Assembly: GCF_000213255.1 (NCBI RefSeq)
Contig: NC_015520.1
Coordinates: forward strand, 2,004,001-2,068,000
DNA from: Mahella australiensis 50-1 BON
GTDB lineage: Bacteria > Bacillota > Clostridia > Mahellales > Mahellaceae
DNA length: 64,000 nucleotides
Direction of reading: 5' to 3'
This document shows positions 16,603 through 27,403 of the stretch, piece after piece. A model generated the notes under the pieces. The model made no database searches. It was not told the origin of the DNA and saw only the letters and a program-made list of their open reading frames with translations. The position numbers and the translations under genes are program-made. Numbering within the stretch: the stretch's first letter is position 1; each line of letters opens with the position of its first letter.

Positions 16603-17990
16603 AGTTATGGGGCGGCAGATTCGCCAAAGAAGCCGATCGAGCTATGGAACGATTCAATGCTTCCATAGCTTTCGATAAACGCCTTTATAGGCAGGATATA
16701 GAGGGCAGCATAGCACATACTAGTATGCTGGCTAAATGCGGTATAATAAGCGAGCAAGACGGACGAGTCATAATAGAAGGGCTTAAAAATATATTAAACG
16801 ATATAGAAAGCGGACAATTGAAGATATCTGAAGATATCGAGGATATCCATACATTCATAGAGCAACAGCTCACCGATCGCATAGGCGATGCAGGCCGACG
16901 CCTGCATACTGCCCGAAGCCGTAACGATCAGGTAGCGCTGGACATGCGCATGTACATGAAAGAAGCCATACGTGGAATACAGCGTTCGCTATTATCGCTC
17001 ATGCAGATCATAACAGATAAGGCGCAGGACCATATCGATGCTATAATGCCAGGTTATACGCATATGCAGAGGGCTCAGCCGGTAACACTCGGTCACCACT
17101 TGATGGCATACTTTCAAATGCTTAAGCGCGATTACGAACGTCTGGACGATTGTTACAAAAGGACCGATGTAATGCCTCTAGGTTCTGGTGCGCTGGCTAC
17201 CAGCACGTATCCTATTGACAGGGAATATGTGGCCCAACAGCTTGGCTTCGGAGCTGTATCAGAGAATAGCATGGATGCCGTATCGGACAGGGATTTTGCC
17301 ATAGAATTCTGCTGCTGTGCGGCCATGATAGGTATGCACTTGAGCCGTTTTTGCGAAGAACTTGTATTATGGTCATCGGTCGAGTTCAACTTCATAGAGA
17401 TGGATGATGCATTCAGCACAGGCAGCAGCATCATGCCTCAGAAGAAAAATCCCGATGTAGCTGAGCTGATACGTGGCAAAACCGGCCGCTTATACGGCGA
17501 TTTAATGACGTTGCTCACCGTCATGAAAGGACTGCCCCTAGCCTATAATAAGGATATGCAAGAGGATAAAGAAGCCGTTTTCGATGCTGTGGATACATTA
17601 GCAATATCCATTCCGATATTCAGCGCCATGCTGGATACTGCTTCATTTCACGAAGATGTTATGTTGAAAGCCGCACAAGGTGGATTTACCAATGCTACTG
17701 ATGCCGCCGACTATCTGGTCAAAAAAGGCATGCCCTTCCGCCAGGCTCATGAAGTGATAGGCCGCCTTGTGGTCTATTGCCTGGATAACGGCAAGGACTT
17801 ATCCGATTTGTCGCTGGAGGAATACAGGGGTTTCTCAGACCTTTTCGACGAGGATGTCATGCAAGCCATATCTCTGGATACTTGCGTGCAAAACAGGAAG
17901 GTGTACGGCGGGCCGGCGCGTCAAAGCCTGTCCGTGGCCATAGAGCATGCCAAAGCATTCATACGGCAGCATCAAAATAGCGACAATTGA
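16599..17990 (+). CDS. argH: Argininosuccinate lyase
   Basis: Splits argininosuccinate to arginine and fumarate. 463 residues, full length. Fumarase/aspartase-superfamily signature [16 protein letters not shown] with the catalytic Ser; [13 protein letters not shown] and [15 protein letters not shown] also present. Starts within the argG stop codon. Its 3' end overlaps the 3' end of polC on the opposite strand by 19 bases, leaving no space for a separate terminator between the two convergent genes. Confidence 0.97.
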   Translation: MKLWGGRFAKEADRAMERFNASIAFDKRLYRQDIEGSIAHTSMLAKCGIISEQDGRVIIEGLKNILNDIESGQLKISEDIEDIHTFIEQQLTDRIGDAGRRLHTARSRNDQVALDMRMYMKEAIRGIQRSLLSLMQIITDKAQDHIDAIMPGYTHMQRAQPVTLGHHLMAYFQMLKRDYERLDDCYKRTDVMPLGSGALATSTYPIDREYVAQQLGFGAVSENSMDAVSDRDFAIEFCCCAAMIGMHLSRFCEELVLWSSVEFNFIEMDDAFSTGSSIMPQKKNPDVAELIRGKTGRLYGDLMTLLTVMKGLPLAYNKDMQEDKEAVFDAVDTLAISIPIFSAMLDTASFHEDVMLKAAQGGFTNATDAADYLVKKGMPFRQAHEVIGRLVVYCLDNGKDLSDLSLEEYRGFSDLFDEDVMQAISLDTCVQNRKVYGGPARQSLSVAIEHAKAFIRQHQNSDN

Positions 17991-20900
17991 GCGGTTTCAG
18001 GTAATCCTCTAAGGCAGCCGTGATTTTTCATTATATCTACTACGGTGCGGCTGACCTTGGCTCTTTCTTTTAAGTCTTGTATAGATGTGAATTGCGCCTG
18101 CCCTCTGGCAGCAACTATATTACGGGCAGCATTCAAACCCACTCCTTGCAGAGCGGTGAACGGCGGCAATATACCGTTATCGGTCACTATAAATCTATCG
18201 GCCTGAGACTTGGCTATATCGACCGGTAGCACCTGTATACCGCGCGCATACATCTCTCGTGCCACCTCCAATATGGTTAATAGATTCTTCTCCTTGGCAG
18301 TGGCATTATTGCCCTTACGTTCTATCTCATGCAAGCTATCCTGCACAGTATCCGGGCCCTTAGACACAATATCGGCATCAAATTCATCGGCCCTTACGGT
18401 AAAATATGCAGCATAAAAGGCCTCAGGATGATACACCTTAAAATATGATATACGAAAGGCCATTATAACGTACGCAACGGCATGTGCCTTTGGGAACATA
18501 TATCTTATCTTTTTGCAGGAATCTATAAACCATTGCGGCACACCTGTATCATGCATAAGTTGCTCATCTTCGGGCTTTAGGCCCTTACCTTTGCGCACAC
18601 TTTCCATGATCCTGAACGCCTGTCCCGGCTCCACCCCCATATGAATAAGAGAAAGCATTATATCATCGCGCGTCGCTATAACTTCCGATAATTTGGCTAC
18701 GCCCTGTTTTATAAGATCTTGAGCGTTATTTAGCCACACATCGGTACCATGTGACAAACCGCTTATCCTTATAAGTTCGGCAAACGTGGTCGGGCGGGTA
18801 TCCACCAGCATTTGTCGTACAAATCTGGTACCGAATTCCGGTATCCCTATAGTGCCTACTTCGCTACCTATCTGCACTGGTTCAACGCCAAGAGGCTCCG
18901 TGGAAGAAAATATCTTCATGACGGTTTTCTCCCCTATTGGTATGCCTTTGGCATCTATCCCTGTTATATCCTCCAACATGCGTATAACCGTGGGATCGTC
19001 GTGGCCCAGTATATCCAGTTTGACTAATCGGCTGCTTATGGAATGGTAGTCAAAGTGCGTGGTTATAACGCCGGAATCTTTCTCATCAGCCGGATACTGT
19101 ATCGGTGTAAAATCCAATATATCCTTGTCTTTAGGTACCACCATGACCCCACCCGGGTGCTGACCAGTGGTACGTTTGATCCCGGTGCAATTTTTCACCA
19201 ACCGATTCACCTCGGCATTGTGAGCCACAAGCCCCTTTTCTTCCAAATAATTTTTAACAAAACCATATGCCGTCTTATCAGCTATAGTAGCTATGGTGCC
19301 GGCACGAAAGACATGCCCTTCTCCGAAAAGCTCTTCAGTGTACTTGTGCGCTCTCGGTTGATATTCGCCTGAAAAGTTAAGATCTATATCAGGGACCTTG
19401 TCCCCGTTAAACCCCAAAAAAACCTCAAACGGCGTATCATAACCATCCTTTTTAAGTGGTTTACCGCAAACTGGGCAGTCCTTATCGGGTAGATCGGCCC
19501 CGCAACCATACTCATCCACATCTATATCGAAATCGCTATAATGGCAGTGAGGGCATACATAATGCGGCGGTAGAGGATTAACCTCAGTTATACCGCACAT
19601 CGTGGCTACAAACGACGAACCCACTGACCCTCTTGAACCTACCAAATAACCGTCCTCCAGCGATTTTTTAACCAATTTTTGGGCTATAAGGTATAATACC
19701 GAAAATCCATTCGTTATGATAGCATTTAACTCCTTATCCAGCCTTTGCTTAACGATAGGCGGCAGCGGATCACCGTATATAGCCAAAGCATTGCTTAGAG
19801 CCATATTCTGTATCTCTTCCTCCGCTCTATCTATATGCGGTGGATAAAATTCATCGGGTATGGGCTTTACGAATTCTATCATTGACGCTATTGCATTGGG
19901 ATTGCTTATGACCACTTCACGGCATGCATCATCGCCAAGATACTTAAACTCTTCGAGCATCTCATCGGTAGTTTTGAAGTATAACGGCGCCTGCTGATCG
20001 GCATCGGAAAATCCCTGACCGTGCATGAGTATGCGCCGGAAATACTCATCATGTGGGTCCAGAAAATGCACATCGCCCGTGGCTACAACCGGCTTATCGA
20101 ATAATTTACCCAGCTCGTATATGCGCTTGTTTATGTCCATAAGCTGTTGCCTGTCAGCCACCTTGCCCTCTTTTATGAGGTGAGCAGCATTATCCAGCGG
20201 TTGTATTTCCAGATAATCATAAAATGCTACTATATCTTTTATAACCGAATCAGCTGCCGACTTAATGAGCGCCTGATACAATTCTCCCGCATCGCACCCC
20301 GAGCCTATAATAAGATTATCCCTGTATTGCACGAGAACGCTCTTAGGTATACGCGGTTTCCTATAAAAGTAATCTATATGAGATACCGATATGAGTTTAT
20401 ATAAATTCTTTAAACCGCCTTGATTTTTTACCAGTATAACAGCATGGTACAACTCGGAATTATTGGATATACTGCTGCCGAATACCCTATTCAGATCGCT
20501 TAAGAACTGGCAGCCCATTTCAGACAGCTTATCCATACATCTGAACAATATTTCTGCCGCGGTACGAGCATCATCCACAGCACGGTGATGATTATCCATA
20601 TCTATATGCAGATGATGAGCCAGCGTATCCAGCTTGTAATGCTTGAGCCCCTTAAATAGTTGCCTGGCCAATGTTAATGTGTCCAAAACCGGATTAGCAA
20701 ATTTTAGATTGTATTTCTGACCATGCTGCCGTATAAAGCCCATATCGAATTGGGCGTTATGCGCTACCAATACAGCATCCCCTGCAAACTCCATGAAGCG
20801 TTGTAAAACGTCGCCTTCATCAGGGGCATTGGACACCATATCATCGGTGATGCCAGTTAGATTGACTATACTAGGCGGTATGGGTACGTGAGGGTTTATG

Positions 20901-22255
20901 AAACTGCTGAATTCATCTTTATACTTACCATCTTTTATCCTGACAGCCCCTATTTCTATTATTTTATCAGTACCGGCATTTAAACCAGTAGTTTCTATAT
21001 CCAGTACCACCATATCGCTGTTTATAGGTCTATCATCGGCATCAGTAACCATGGCAACGCAGTCATCGACCACGTAAGCTTCTACACCGTATATGACATT
21101 TATGCCGTACTTGCGGCCTGCCTCATAAGCCTCAGGAAATGCTTGTACCACACCATGATCGGTTATGGCTATAGCTTTATGTTGCCAATAAGCTGCTCTT
21201 TTCACTAGGTCCGCCACTTTGCTTACTGCATCCATAGCGCTCATCTGCGTGTGTAGATGCAGTTCCACCCTTTTCTCGGGACATGTGTCCTGGCGTATCG
21301 GCGCAGGTATCTGGATTATATCCATAGCCATCACTACTAAATCCCTCTGGTATTTATCATATTGGCACTCACCGCGCACTTTCACATATAAGCCGGTCTT
21401 TAATTTATCCAATAAAACTGTTGCCTTTTGTGTATCAACAAACAATTTTACAGTAATAGAACTCGTATGATCGGTGATATCGAAGGTTATTATCTTTTTG
21501 CCATTCTTGGTATCCCTTATGCTTATATCTATAACCTCGCCCTCTATGGTAACACGTCCGGAATCTTCAGCCACAGAGCTTATAGGATGACTATCTTTTG
21601 AAATAGGCGAACCGTACAATATACAAGGTTTTTTATCGTTATTTTCCGATGAAGTAGATTTTCCTTTATTATTAGAGCTCTTTACCATTTCAAGCAGAAT
21701 TTCATCTTCGAGCTGATCCCGCTCCTGTTCGACCTGAGCACGCCACGCCGCGGCTTCCATAGCATTATCGTTTATTTCGATGCGCACCTTATTGCCTGTA
21801 CGTTGCTCGAATAATTCACCGAGTGCCCTATCTATACCCCTCTTATATAATACAGGCACTATATGCTCATCACCTATATTCAAAGTAAAAACGCCCGCTG
21901 CCTCATCCAAGTTATACGACGCAGTCGTAAGCCAACCCTTGCATAGAGGCTCCATATCTATCATCAATCGCTGCATCTCAGCCCAAATTTCATCTATCGA
22001 TGCATTGTCGGTAAAAGCCTGTTGTATAACCTTTATATTTACAGCTGTCAGCGACGGTACAACAGACAGCATGGCACTTTCTACATCGCTTATATAAGCT
22101 TTATCTATGCTATCTTCTGAAAATACTTCTATAGTCCATTGGGCTTTCTTTCGATTGACTAATATTTTATTCAATGTAATACGAGAAAAAAAATCATTCA
22201 GCTTTTGTGCTGTATTCTTATCCGGAAATTTATCTAACGGTAACGGCTGTATCAT
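17972..22255 (-). CDS. polC: DNA polymerase III alpha subunit, PolC type
   Basis: Gram-positive replicative polymerase with built-in proofreading. 1427 residues in the usual order: N-terminal domain, OB fold (around VTIEGEVIDISIRDT), PHP domain (VELHLHTQMSAMDAV), DEDD exonuclease (VVLDIETTGLNAGTDK, later HHRAVDDARTA), polymerase core with a four-Cys zinc site (CPHC and CPVCGKP) and the catalytic PDIDLNFSG, and the C-terminal GRGQ-like duplex-binding region. GGAGAGG precedes the ATG. Last gene of the long minus-strand run from pyrH; convergent overlap with argH. Confidence 0.98.
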   Translation of the reverse strand: MIQPLPLDKFPDKNTAQKLNDFFSRITLNKILVNRKKAQWTIEVFSEDSIDKAYISDVESAMLSVVPSLTAVNIKVIQQAFTDNASIDEIWAEMQRLMIDMEPLCKGWLTTASYNLDEAAGVFTLNIGDEHIVPVLYKRGIDRALGELFEQRTGNKVRIEINDNAMEAAAWRAQVEQERDQLEDEILLEMVKSSNNKGKSTSSENNDKKPCILYGSPISKDSHPISSVAEDSGRVTIEGEVIDISIRDTKNGKKIITFDITDHTSSITVKLFVDTQKATVLLDKLKTGLYVKVRGECQYDKYQRDLVVMAMDIIQIPAPIRQDTCPEKRVELHLHTQMSAMDAVSKVADLVKRAAYWQHKAIAITDHGVVQAFPEAYEAGRKYGINVIYGVEAYVVDDCVAMVTDADDRPINSDMVVLDIETTGLNAGTDKIIEIGAVRIKDGKYKDEFSSFINPHVPIPPSIVNLTGITDDMVSNAPDEGDVLQRFMEFAGDAVLVAHNAQFDMGFIRQHGQKYNLKFANPVLDTLTLARQLFKGLKHYKLDTLAHHLHIDMDNHHRAVDDARTAAEILFRCMDKLSEMGCQFLSDLNRVFGSSISNNSELYHAVILVKNQGGLKNLYKLISVSHIDYFYRKPRIPKSVLVQYRDNLIIGSGCDAGELYQALIKSAADSVIKDIVAFYDYLEIQPLDNAAHLIKEGKVADRQQLMDINKRIYELGKLFDKPVVATGDVHFLDPHDEYFRRILMHGQGFSDADQQAPLYFKTTDEMLEEFKYLGDDACREVVISNPNAIASMIEFVKPIPDEFYPPHIDRAEEEIQNMALSNALAIYGDPLPPIVKQRLDKELNAIITNGFSVLYLIAQKLVKKSLEDGYLVGSRGSVGSSFVATMCGITEVNPLPPHYVCPHCHYSDFDIDVDEYGCGADLPDKDCPVCGKPLKKDGYDTPFEVFLGFNGDKVPDIDLNFSGEYQPRAHKYTEELFGEGHVFRAGTIATIADKTAYGFVKNYLEEKGLVAHNAEVNRLVKNCTGIKRTTGQHPGGVMVVPKDKDILDFTPIQYPADEKDSGVITTHFDYHSISSRLVKLDILGHDDPTVIRMLEDITGIDAKGIPIGEKTVMKIFSSTEPLGVEPVQIGSEVGTIGIPEFGTRFVRQMLVDTRPTTFAELIRISGLSHGTDVWLNNAQDLIKQGVAKLSEVIATRDDIMLSLIHMGVEPGQAFRIMESVRKGKGLKPEDEQLMHDTGVPQWFIDSCKKIRYMFPKAHAVAYVIMAFRISYFKVYHPEAFYAAYFTVRADEFDADIVSKGPDTVQDSLHEIERKGNNATAKEKNLLTILEVAREMYARGIQVLPVDIAKSQADRFIVTDNGILPPFTALQGVGLNAARNIVAARGQAQFTSIQDLKERAKVSRTVVDIMKNHGCLRGLPETAQLSLF

Positions 22256-22273
22256 AAGTTCGTCCTCTCCAAG

Positions 22274-23326
22274 TTAAAGCAAATCTTTTATAGCCTCCAT
22301 GAGCGCATCCACCAGTTTATCCTGTGGTACTTTTTTAACTATATTGCCGTTCTTAAATAGCAAGCCCTCTCCTTTGCCGCCAGCTATACCTACGTCGGCC
22401 GCTGATGCCTCCCCCGGCCCATTCACGGCACAACCCATAACAGCTACCTTCAACGGTTTTTTTATATACTGCGTGCGCCGTTCGACTTCATTGGCTATCT
22501 CGATGAGGTCTATATTGCATCGGGCACATGTAGGACATGATATTATCTCAACGCCTTCTTTACGAAAGCCCAAAGCCTTGAGCACGGCTATACCGACACG
22601 TACCTCTTCCACAGGATCGCCGGTCAGCGACACGCGCAGCGTATCGCCTATACCCTCGGCCAGCAGCGTGCCTATTCCCACGCACGACTTTATGGTACCC
22701 GACCATACGGTGCCGGCCTCGGTAACGCCAACATGCAAGGGATAGTCCACCTGCTGGCTTATCAGGCGATATGCTTCTATAGTGTCCATTACATCAGAAG
22801 ATTTTATAGATATAACTATGTCATAAAAGCCCATATCCTCGAGTAATTTTACATTATTCACAGCGCTTTCCACCAACGCCTCCGACGTGCGCCCTTCGTA
22901 TTTCGCCAATATATCCCTCTCCAAAGAACCGGAGTTAACGCCTATACGTATGGGCACATTGTGTTCTTTAGCAGCGTCCACCACCACTTTTACCCTTTCA
23001 GCACTCCCTATATTACCCGGATTTATGCGCAATTTATCGGCGCCGTTGTCTATAGCCGCTATGGCAAGGCGATAATCAAAATGTATATCAGCCACCAATG
23101 GTATGTGTATGCGCTGCTTGATAGCCTTCAATGCGTGGGCCGATAGCATATCAGGTACCGATACGCGGATTATATCGCACCCCGCCTCTTCCAACGCCAG
23201 TATCTGACATACGGTAGCATCGACATCCGATGTGTCTGTATTAGTCATCGACTGGACTGTTATCGGATAACCTCCGCCTATATACCTATCGCCTATCTTT
23301 ACCGGCTTTGTCTTGTTTCGCTTCAA
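22274..23326 (-). CDS. ispG: 4-hydroxy-3-methylbut-2-en-1-yl diphosphate synthase
   Basis: Iron-sulfur enzyme of the methylerythritol phosphate isoprenoid pathway. About 350 residues. Seen: PITVQSMTNTDTSDVDAT, ADIHFDYRLA, KLRINPGNIG, and the 4Fe-4S ligands CPTCARCNID plus AVMGCAVNGPGE. TTG 23326 is favoured because AGAGGG lies six bases ahead; an ATG at 23332 abuts that site. It follows rseP and dxr, so two MEP-pathway enzymes share the operon. Confidence 0.96.
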   Translation of the reverse strand: MKRNKTKPVKIGDRYIGGGYPITVQSMTNTDTSDVDATVCQILALEEAGCDIIRVSVPDMLSAHALKAIKQRIHIPLVADIHFDYRLAIAAIDNGADKLRINPGNIGSAERVKVVVDAAKEHNVPIRIGVNSGSLERDILAKYEGRTSEALVESAVNNVKLLEDMGFYDIVISIKSSDVMDTIEAYRLISQQVDYPLHVGVTEAGTVWSGTIKSCVGIGTLLAEGIGDTLRVSLTGDPVEEVRVGIAVLKALGFRKEGVEIISCPTCARCNIDLIEIANEVERRTQYIKKPLKVAVMGCAVNGPGEASAADVGIAGGKGEGLLFKNGNIVKKVPQDKLVDALMEAIKDLL

Positions 23327-23336
23327 ATACATCCCT

Positions 23337-24350
23337 CTATCTCATTATATCGTGGAAGGTAACCGCTATCATAAACAACATCAAAATGACAAGCCCCGCA
23401 AAGTGTATCATACCTTCCTTCTCTCTGTCTATCGGTTTGCCGCGTATGCCCTCTATGGCAAGGAAAACTATTCGGCTACCATCCAAAGCTGGAAAGGGAA
23501 CCAGATTTATCAAGCCCACATTCAGGCTTATAATAGCCACCAACCATAAGAGGTCCACAGCGCCTTGGCTCGCGGCCTGACCGACTATTTCCACTATACC
23601 GTACGGACCCATAACCTGGTCAAACCCTTGGCCTATTAATAGCTGGCCTATACCTACTATCATCATCTTGGTCATATTATATACCTGCACAAAGCTGTAA
23701 CCCACAGCCTTGAAAAACGATACCTTTTGCATTTGACCCTTAAAGGTTATGCCTATCTGAGCCGTTTGCGTTTCAGCATTGTACTCCGGTGTTATTTCAA
23801 GCTCCAAGCGCTTGCCATCGCGTTCTATAACGGCATCCAGAGCTTCCCCAGGGTTAGCTGACACTATAGCCCTAGCGTCATCGGCGCTTTCCACTGCCTT
23901 TCCTTCTATGGATATAAACCGATCTCCGGGCTGTAAACCGGCTTGCTGAGCCGGCGTATCAGGTAGCACTGTGTCCACCACCGGCAGATAAACCGCTATG
24001 CCCACCATAAAAGTGATGATAACAAGAAGCAATAGGGTCAATACAAAATTCATGATAGGACCTGCAGCAATGACAGCTATACGCTTTAACACCGACTGGT
24101 TATTAAAAGCTCGCTCGTCATCTGACTGTTCATCCTCTCCCAACATCCTTACAAAACCACCTATAGGCAAAATGCGTATAGCATAATCGGTCTCTCCCCT
24201 GTGAAATTTATATAAAGCGGGACCCATACCTATAGCGAACTCCTCCACCTTTATACCTACGGCTTTGGCCACTACGAAATGGCCGAATTCATGAAATATG
24301 ATGAGCACACCAAAGGCTATTATGGCAATGATTATGGTGCTAGGTGTCAA
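23337..24350 (-). CDS. rseP: RseP/RasP-type site-2 membrane metalloprotease
   Basis: Intramembrane zinc protease that cleaves anti-sigma factors and leftover signal peptides. 337 residues, four helices. Active site HEFGHFVVAK in helix one, one PDZ domain (about 115-195, with GLQPGDRFISIEGKAV), and the second active-site motif NLVPFPALDGSRI containing the metal-binding Asp. Starts at TTG 24350 behind AAAGGAT. Sits between dxr and ispG, its usual position in Firmicutes. Substrate not visible here. Confidence 0.95.
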   Translation of the reverse strand: MTPSTIIIAIIAFGVLIIFHEFGHFVVAKAVGIKVEEFAIGMGPALYKFHRGETDYAIRILPIGGFVRMLGEDEQSDDERAFNNQSVLKRIAVIAAGPIMNFVLTLLLLVIITFMVGIAVYLPVVDTVLPDTPAQQAGLQPGDRFISIEGKAVESADDARAIVSANPGEALDAVIERDGKRLELEITPEYNAETQTAQIGITFKGQMQKVSFFKAVGYSFVQVYNMTKMMIVGIGQLLIGQGFDQVMGPYGIVEIVGQAASQGAVDLLWLVAIISLNVGLINLVPFPALDGSRIVFLAIEGIRGKPIDREKEGMIHFAGLVILMLFMIAVTFHDIMR

Positions 24351-24356
24351 TATACA

Positions 24357-25517
24357 TCATCCTTTTGCTAAATTATTTACAAACATTCTGGTCTGTGCAT
24401 CAACGCTATGTATCTCTTCCAAAGATGGATTAGGCAACGGTACATGAGCCTGCATAGCACGCTCTATTATATCGGCTATATCAGTAAAGGCTATAGACCC
24501 ATTGAGGAATAAAGCTACGGCCGCTTCATCGGCAGCATTGAGCACCGTCGGCATACTACCGCCTGTATTCAATGCATTTTTAGCCAATTTGAGGCATTTG
24601 AAAGCATCCATATCCGGATACTCAAATGTCAACTTGCTTATGACACTTAAGTCCAAATCCCCTACCCCGGTGGTCAATCGCTCCGGATACGAGAAAGCAT
24701 ATCCTATAGCCATGCGCATATCCGGCAACCCCATCTGTGCTATTATGCTGCTATCCACAAATTCAACCATCGAATGCACTATGCTTTGAGGATGCACCAA
24801 TACATCGATTTGATCGGGCCGCACATTGAACAACCATCGAGCTTCTATTATTTCAAAGCCTTTATTCATCATGGTAGCCGAATCGATCGTTATCCTCTTG
24901 CCCATATTCCAGTTCGGATGCTTCAGGGCTTGTTGTGGTGTAACCTGTTTTAAATCTTCTACAGGCCAACCCTTGAATGGCCCACCTGAAGCTGTAAGCA
25001 ATATCCTCTTAATCTCGCGGTCCGGATTATATGACGCTTTAAGGCACTGAAATATGGCCGAATGTTCGCTGTCTACCGGTATAATGTAGCCCTTGCTGCG
25101 CTTCAGCTCCGATTCAACGAGGTGCCCTCCTGTCACCATCGCCTCTTTTGTCGCCAATGCTACGATTTTATTGTTCTTTATAGCGGTTAATGTCGGCTCC
25201 AATCCGGCAATGCCCACCACTGACACAAGTACTATATCAGCATCATCGAGCGATGCCAAATTGTTTATACCCTCCCGGCCGGTGCGTATATCCTTGTCGG
25301 GCATACGCTGCCTCAATAAAGATGCCTTTTGCGTATCCGACACCGCTATATAAAGCGGGTCAAATTCCTTTATTTGCAGCTCCAAAAGGTCTATATTGCT
25401 ATAAGCGCTTAAGCCTACAACCTCATACCGGTCGCTGTGCATCCTTATGATTTCTAAGGCCTGCCGGCCTATAGAACCTGTGGAACCCAGTATTACAATA
25501 CGTTTCTTTTTTAGCAT
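24357..25517 (-). CDS. dxr: 1-deoxy-D-xylulose 5-phosphate reductoisomerase
   Basis: NADPH-dependent first committed enzyme of the MEP isoprenoid pathway. 386 residues. Rossmann motif LGSTGSIGRQALEII at the N-terminus; ATKEAMVTGG, IIPVDSEHSAIFQCL, ASGGPFKGW and NWNMGKRITIDSATMMNKG bind metal, substrate and NADPH. Co-located with ispG and with uppS, which uses the end product for undecaprenyl diphosphate. Confidence 0.97.
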   Translation of the reverse strand: MLKKKRIVILGSTGSIGRQALEIIRMHSDRYEVVGLSAYSNIDLLELQIKEFDPLYIAVSDTQKASLLRQRMPDKDIRTGREGINNLASLDDADIVLVSVVGIAGLEPTLTAIKNNKIVALATKEAMVTGGHLVESELKRSKGYIIPVDSEHSAIFQCLKASYNPDREIKRILLTASGGPFKGWPVEDLKQVTPQQALKHPNWNMGKRITIDSATMMNKGFEIIEARWLFNVRPDQIDVLVHPQSIVHSMVEFVDSSIIAQMGLPDMRMAIGYAFSYPERLTTGVGDLDLSVISKLTFEYPDMDAFKCLKLAKNALNTGGSMPTVLNAADEAAVALFLNGSIAFTDIADIIERAMQAHVPLPNPSLEEIHSVDAQTRMFVNNLAKG

Positions 25518-25520
25518 ATA

Positions 25521-26579
25521 TTATGTTTCTCCAAAAGAAAATAGGCCATTTTTTATAGCCTGAACTATTATAAGGGCTATAAGCGGCCCTATTATGACGC
25601 CTATAAAGCCGAATATCTGCATACCGATATAGAGTGCCATCAGCGATACTAATGGATGCAGGCCTACATTATCGCTTACAAGCCTCGCCTGCAATACCTG
25701 GCGCGATATACTCATCACAGCATACAATATGGCTAAACCGATACCCAGCCATATATCGCCTACAAAAAAGCAGTATATTATCCAAGGTATAAACAGTATG
25801 GTAGGTCCTACTATAGGTAGTATATCGAGCAGACCGCTGATTATTCCGAGTATCACCGCATAGTTGACATTGAGTATGAAAAAACCCGTGATGGTAATAG
25901 CGGTGCTTATGAGCACTAATAAAGCCTGCGTCCACAATAGCCGCCATGCAGAACCGAGCACATCGGATTGCAGCCTATAGGCTTGCTTGCGCCATTTCTC
26001 CGGAACAGCATAAGAAAGCGTCCGACCTATAACATGTTTATCCTTGCTTATAATATATGTAGCCAACACGGAAAAAACTATAAAAAGCGTGGCACCCGGT
26101 ACAGCATTAAACATCTGTATAATCCAGTTCATAGCAATCTGCAATATCTGTTTTAACCACTGATATAATTGATTCAATGCCTGATTTATTATACTTATGG
26201 TTTCCGGCGACAATTCGCCATACCATTGGCGTATGGCATCCATAACATCAGTAAACCATACCTGTATATCCGAATAATAAGAGGGCAATCCATTTATTAG
26301 ATTGCTTATCTCGGAAACGATAGCGGTTATGCCCAGCGACAGTATGAGGCCAATGACGACCAATATAAGTATCAGCGCTATAAGCGAGGATATAGCCCTT
26401 GGTATTTTAAGCTTCTCAACCATAACATTTACCAGCGGATCCATCAACAAAGCTGCTACAAATGCCACTACAAAAGGCCCTGCATATTCGAAAGCCAGGA
26501 CTAACAAGAAATAACCGCCTACAATAGCGGCAACGAACAATCCGATCCTAATCGCAAAGACCTTGGTTCCCTTATCCAT
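25521..26579 (-). CDS. AI-2E family / YtvI-like membrane protein
   Basis: 352-residue polytopic protein, about eight helices, of the AI-2E transporter (UPF0118) superfamily. Family features: GPFVVAFVAALLMDPLVNVMV near the start, a long amphipathic middle, and GIISGLLDILPIVGPTILFIPW plus IGVIIGPLIALIIVQA in the C-terminal half. Sporulation protein YtvI belongs here, but assignment to that branch is only likely. The ATG at 26579 has GGGAGG just ahead; the longer frame runs back into cdsA. Inserted between cdsA and dxr in an otherwise lipid-synthesis operon. Confidence 0.82.
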   Translation of the reverse strand: MDKGTKVFAIRIGLFVAAIVGGYFLLVLAFEYAGPFVVAFVAALLMDPLVNVMVEKLKIPRAISSLIALILILVVIGLILSLGITAIVSEISNLINGLPSYYSDIQVWFTDVMDAIRQWYGELSPETISIINQALNQLYQWLKQILQIAMNWIIQMFNAVPGATLFIVFSVLATYIISKDKHVIGRTLSYAVPEKWRKQAYRLQSDVLGSAWRLLWTQALLVLISTAITITGFFILNVNYAVILGIISGLLDILPIVGPTILFIPWIIYCFFVGDIWLGIGLAILYAVMSISRQVLQARLVSDNVGLHPLVSLMALYIGMQIFGFIGVIIGPLIALIIVQAIKNGLFSFGET

Positions 26580-26580
26580 T

Positions 26581-27387
26581 TTACCTCCCAAGTAATATCG
26601 CGGTATAAACATATACCAACGGCATAACATACACTATGCTGTCAAATCGGTCTAACACCCCGCCGTGACCAGGCATGAAATTGCCAAAATCTTTTATGCC
26701 GTAATAGCGCTTGACAGCCGATGCTGCGAGGTCGCCCAACTGGGATATAATTCCTGCAAGCAGTGCTATTATGATATAATTATACCATAAAACATCGGCA
26801 TATACCATATTTTGAACGAGTAATCCATATATCAAGCCTAAAACAGCGCTTACAACAACGCCTCCCACAGAACCTTCAACAGTCTTTTTAGGGCTTATGC
26901 GCGGGCATAAAGAATGCCGTCCAAATAAATAACCAGAGAAATAAGAGCCGCTGTCGCATCCCCAGGCAAAAAGCATACCGCCTATTATCATTATAAAGCC
27001 TATCTCAGACGGTATATGATTCAAAGCTATAATGGATACGAAGCCAGCTGACGGATAGATCAGGCTGAATATCGTTGACTGCACGTCCAAAGCACTGTAG
27101 CGTTCCGAAAAAACTGGTAGCAGCATAGTCAGCATAGCAGCGAAAACCAGCACAAAGAACAGATATTGCATATCAAAAAATACAACCGTCAATGCCAGAG
27201 CCACAAGAGAAAGTATGCTTATAACGAACACAAGATAAGTGCCCTTTAAAGCAAACGCTTTATGTAATTCCAATATCCCCGCTGCACTTAGGATTAACAT
27301 AGCTATATCCAGCACAAATCCGCGAAAATACAATATAATGATCAGTGCCGCTATACCTATAGCGGCACTGATAATCCTTTGTCTCAA
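26581..27387 (-). CDS. cdsA: Phosphatidate cytidylyltransferase
   Basis: Makes CDP-diacylglycerol for phospholipid synthesis in the membrane. About 268 residues, seven to eight helices. C-terminal signature SAVKRYYGIKDFGNFMPGHGGVLDRFDS, with conserved KD and GG..DR(F/M)DS residues, and RISPKKTVEGSVGG before it. The TTG at 27387 is favoured because GGGGGT lies seven bases ahead and MRQRIISAAIG matches relatives; the ATG at 27402 lacks a ribosome site. Immediately follows uppS. Confidence 0.94.
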   Translation of the reverse strand: MRQRIISAAIGIAALIIILYFRGFVLDIAMLILSAAGILELHKAFALKGTYLVFVISILSLVALALTVVFFDMQYLFFVLVFAAMLTMLLPVFSERYSALDVQSTIFSLIYPSAGFVSIIALNHIPSEIGFIMIIGGMLFAWGCDSGSYFSGYLFGRHSLCPRISPKKTVEGSVGGVVVSAVLGLIYGLLVQNMVYADVLWYNYIIIALLAGIISQLGDLAASAVKRYYGIKDFGNFMPGHGGVLDRFDSIVYVMPLVYVYTAILLGR

Positions 27388-27403
27388 AATAATTACCCCC
27401 ATA

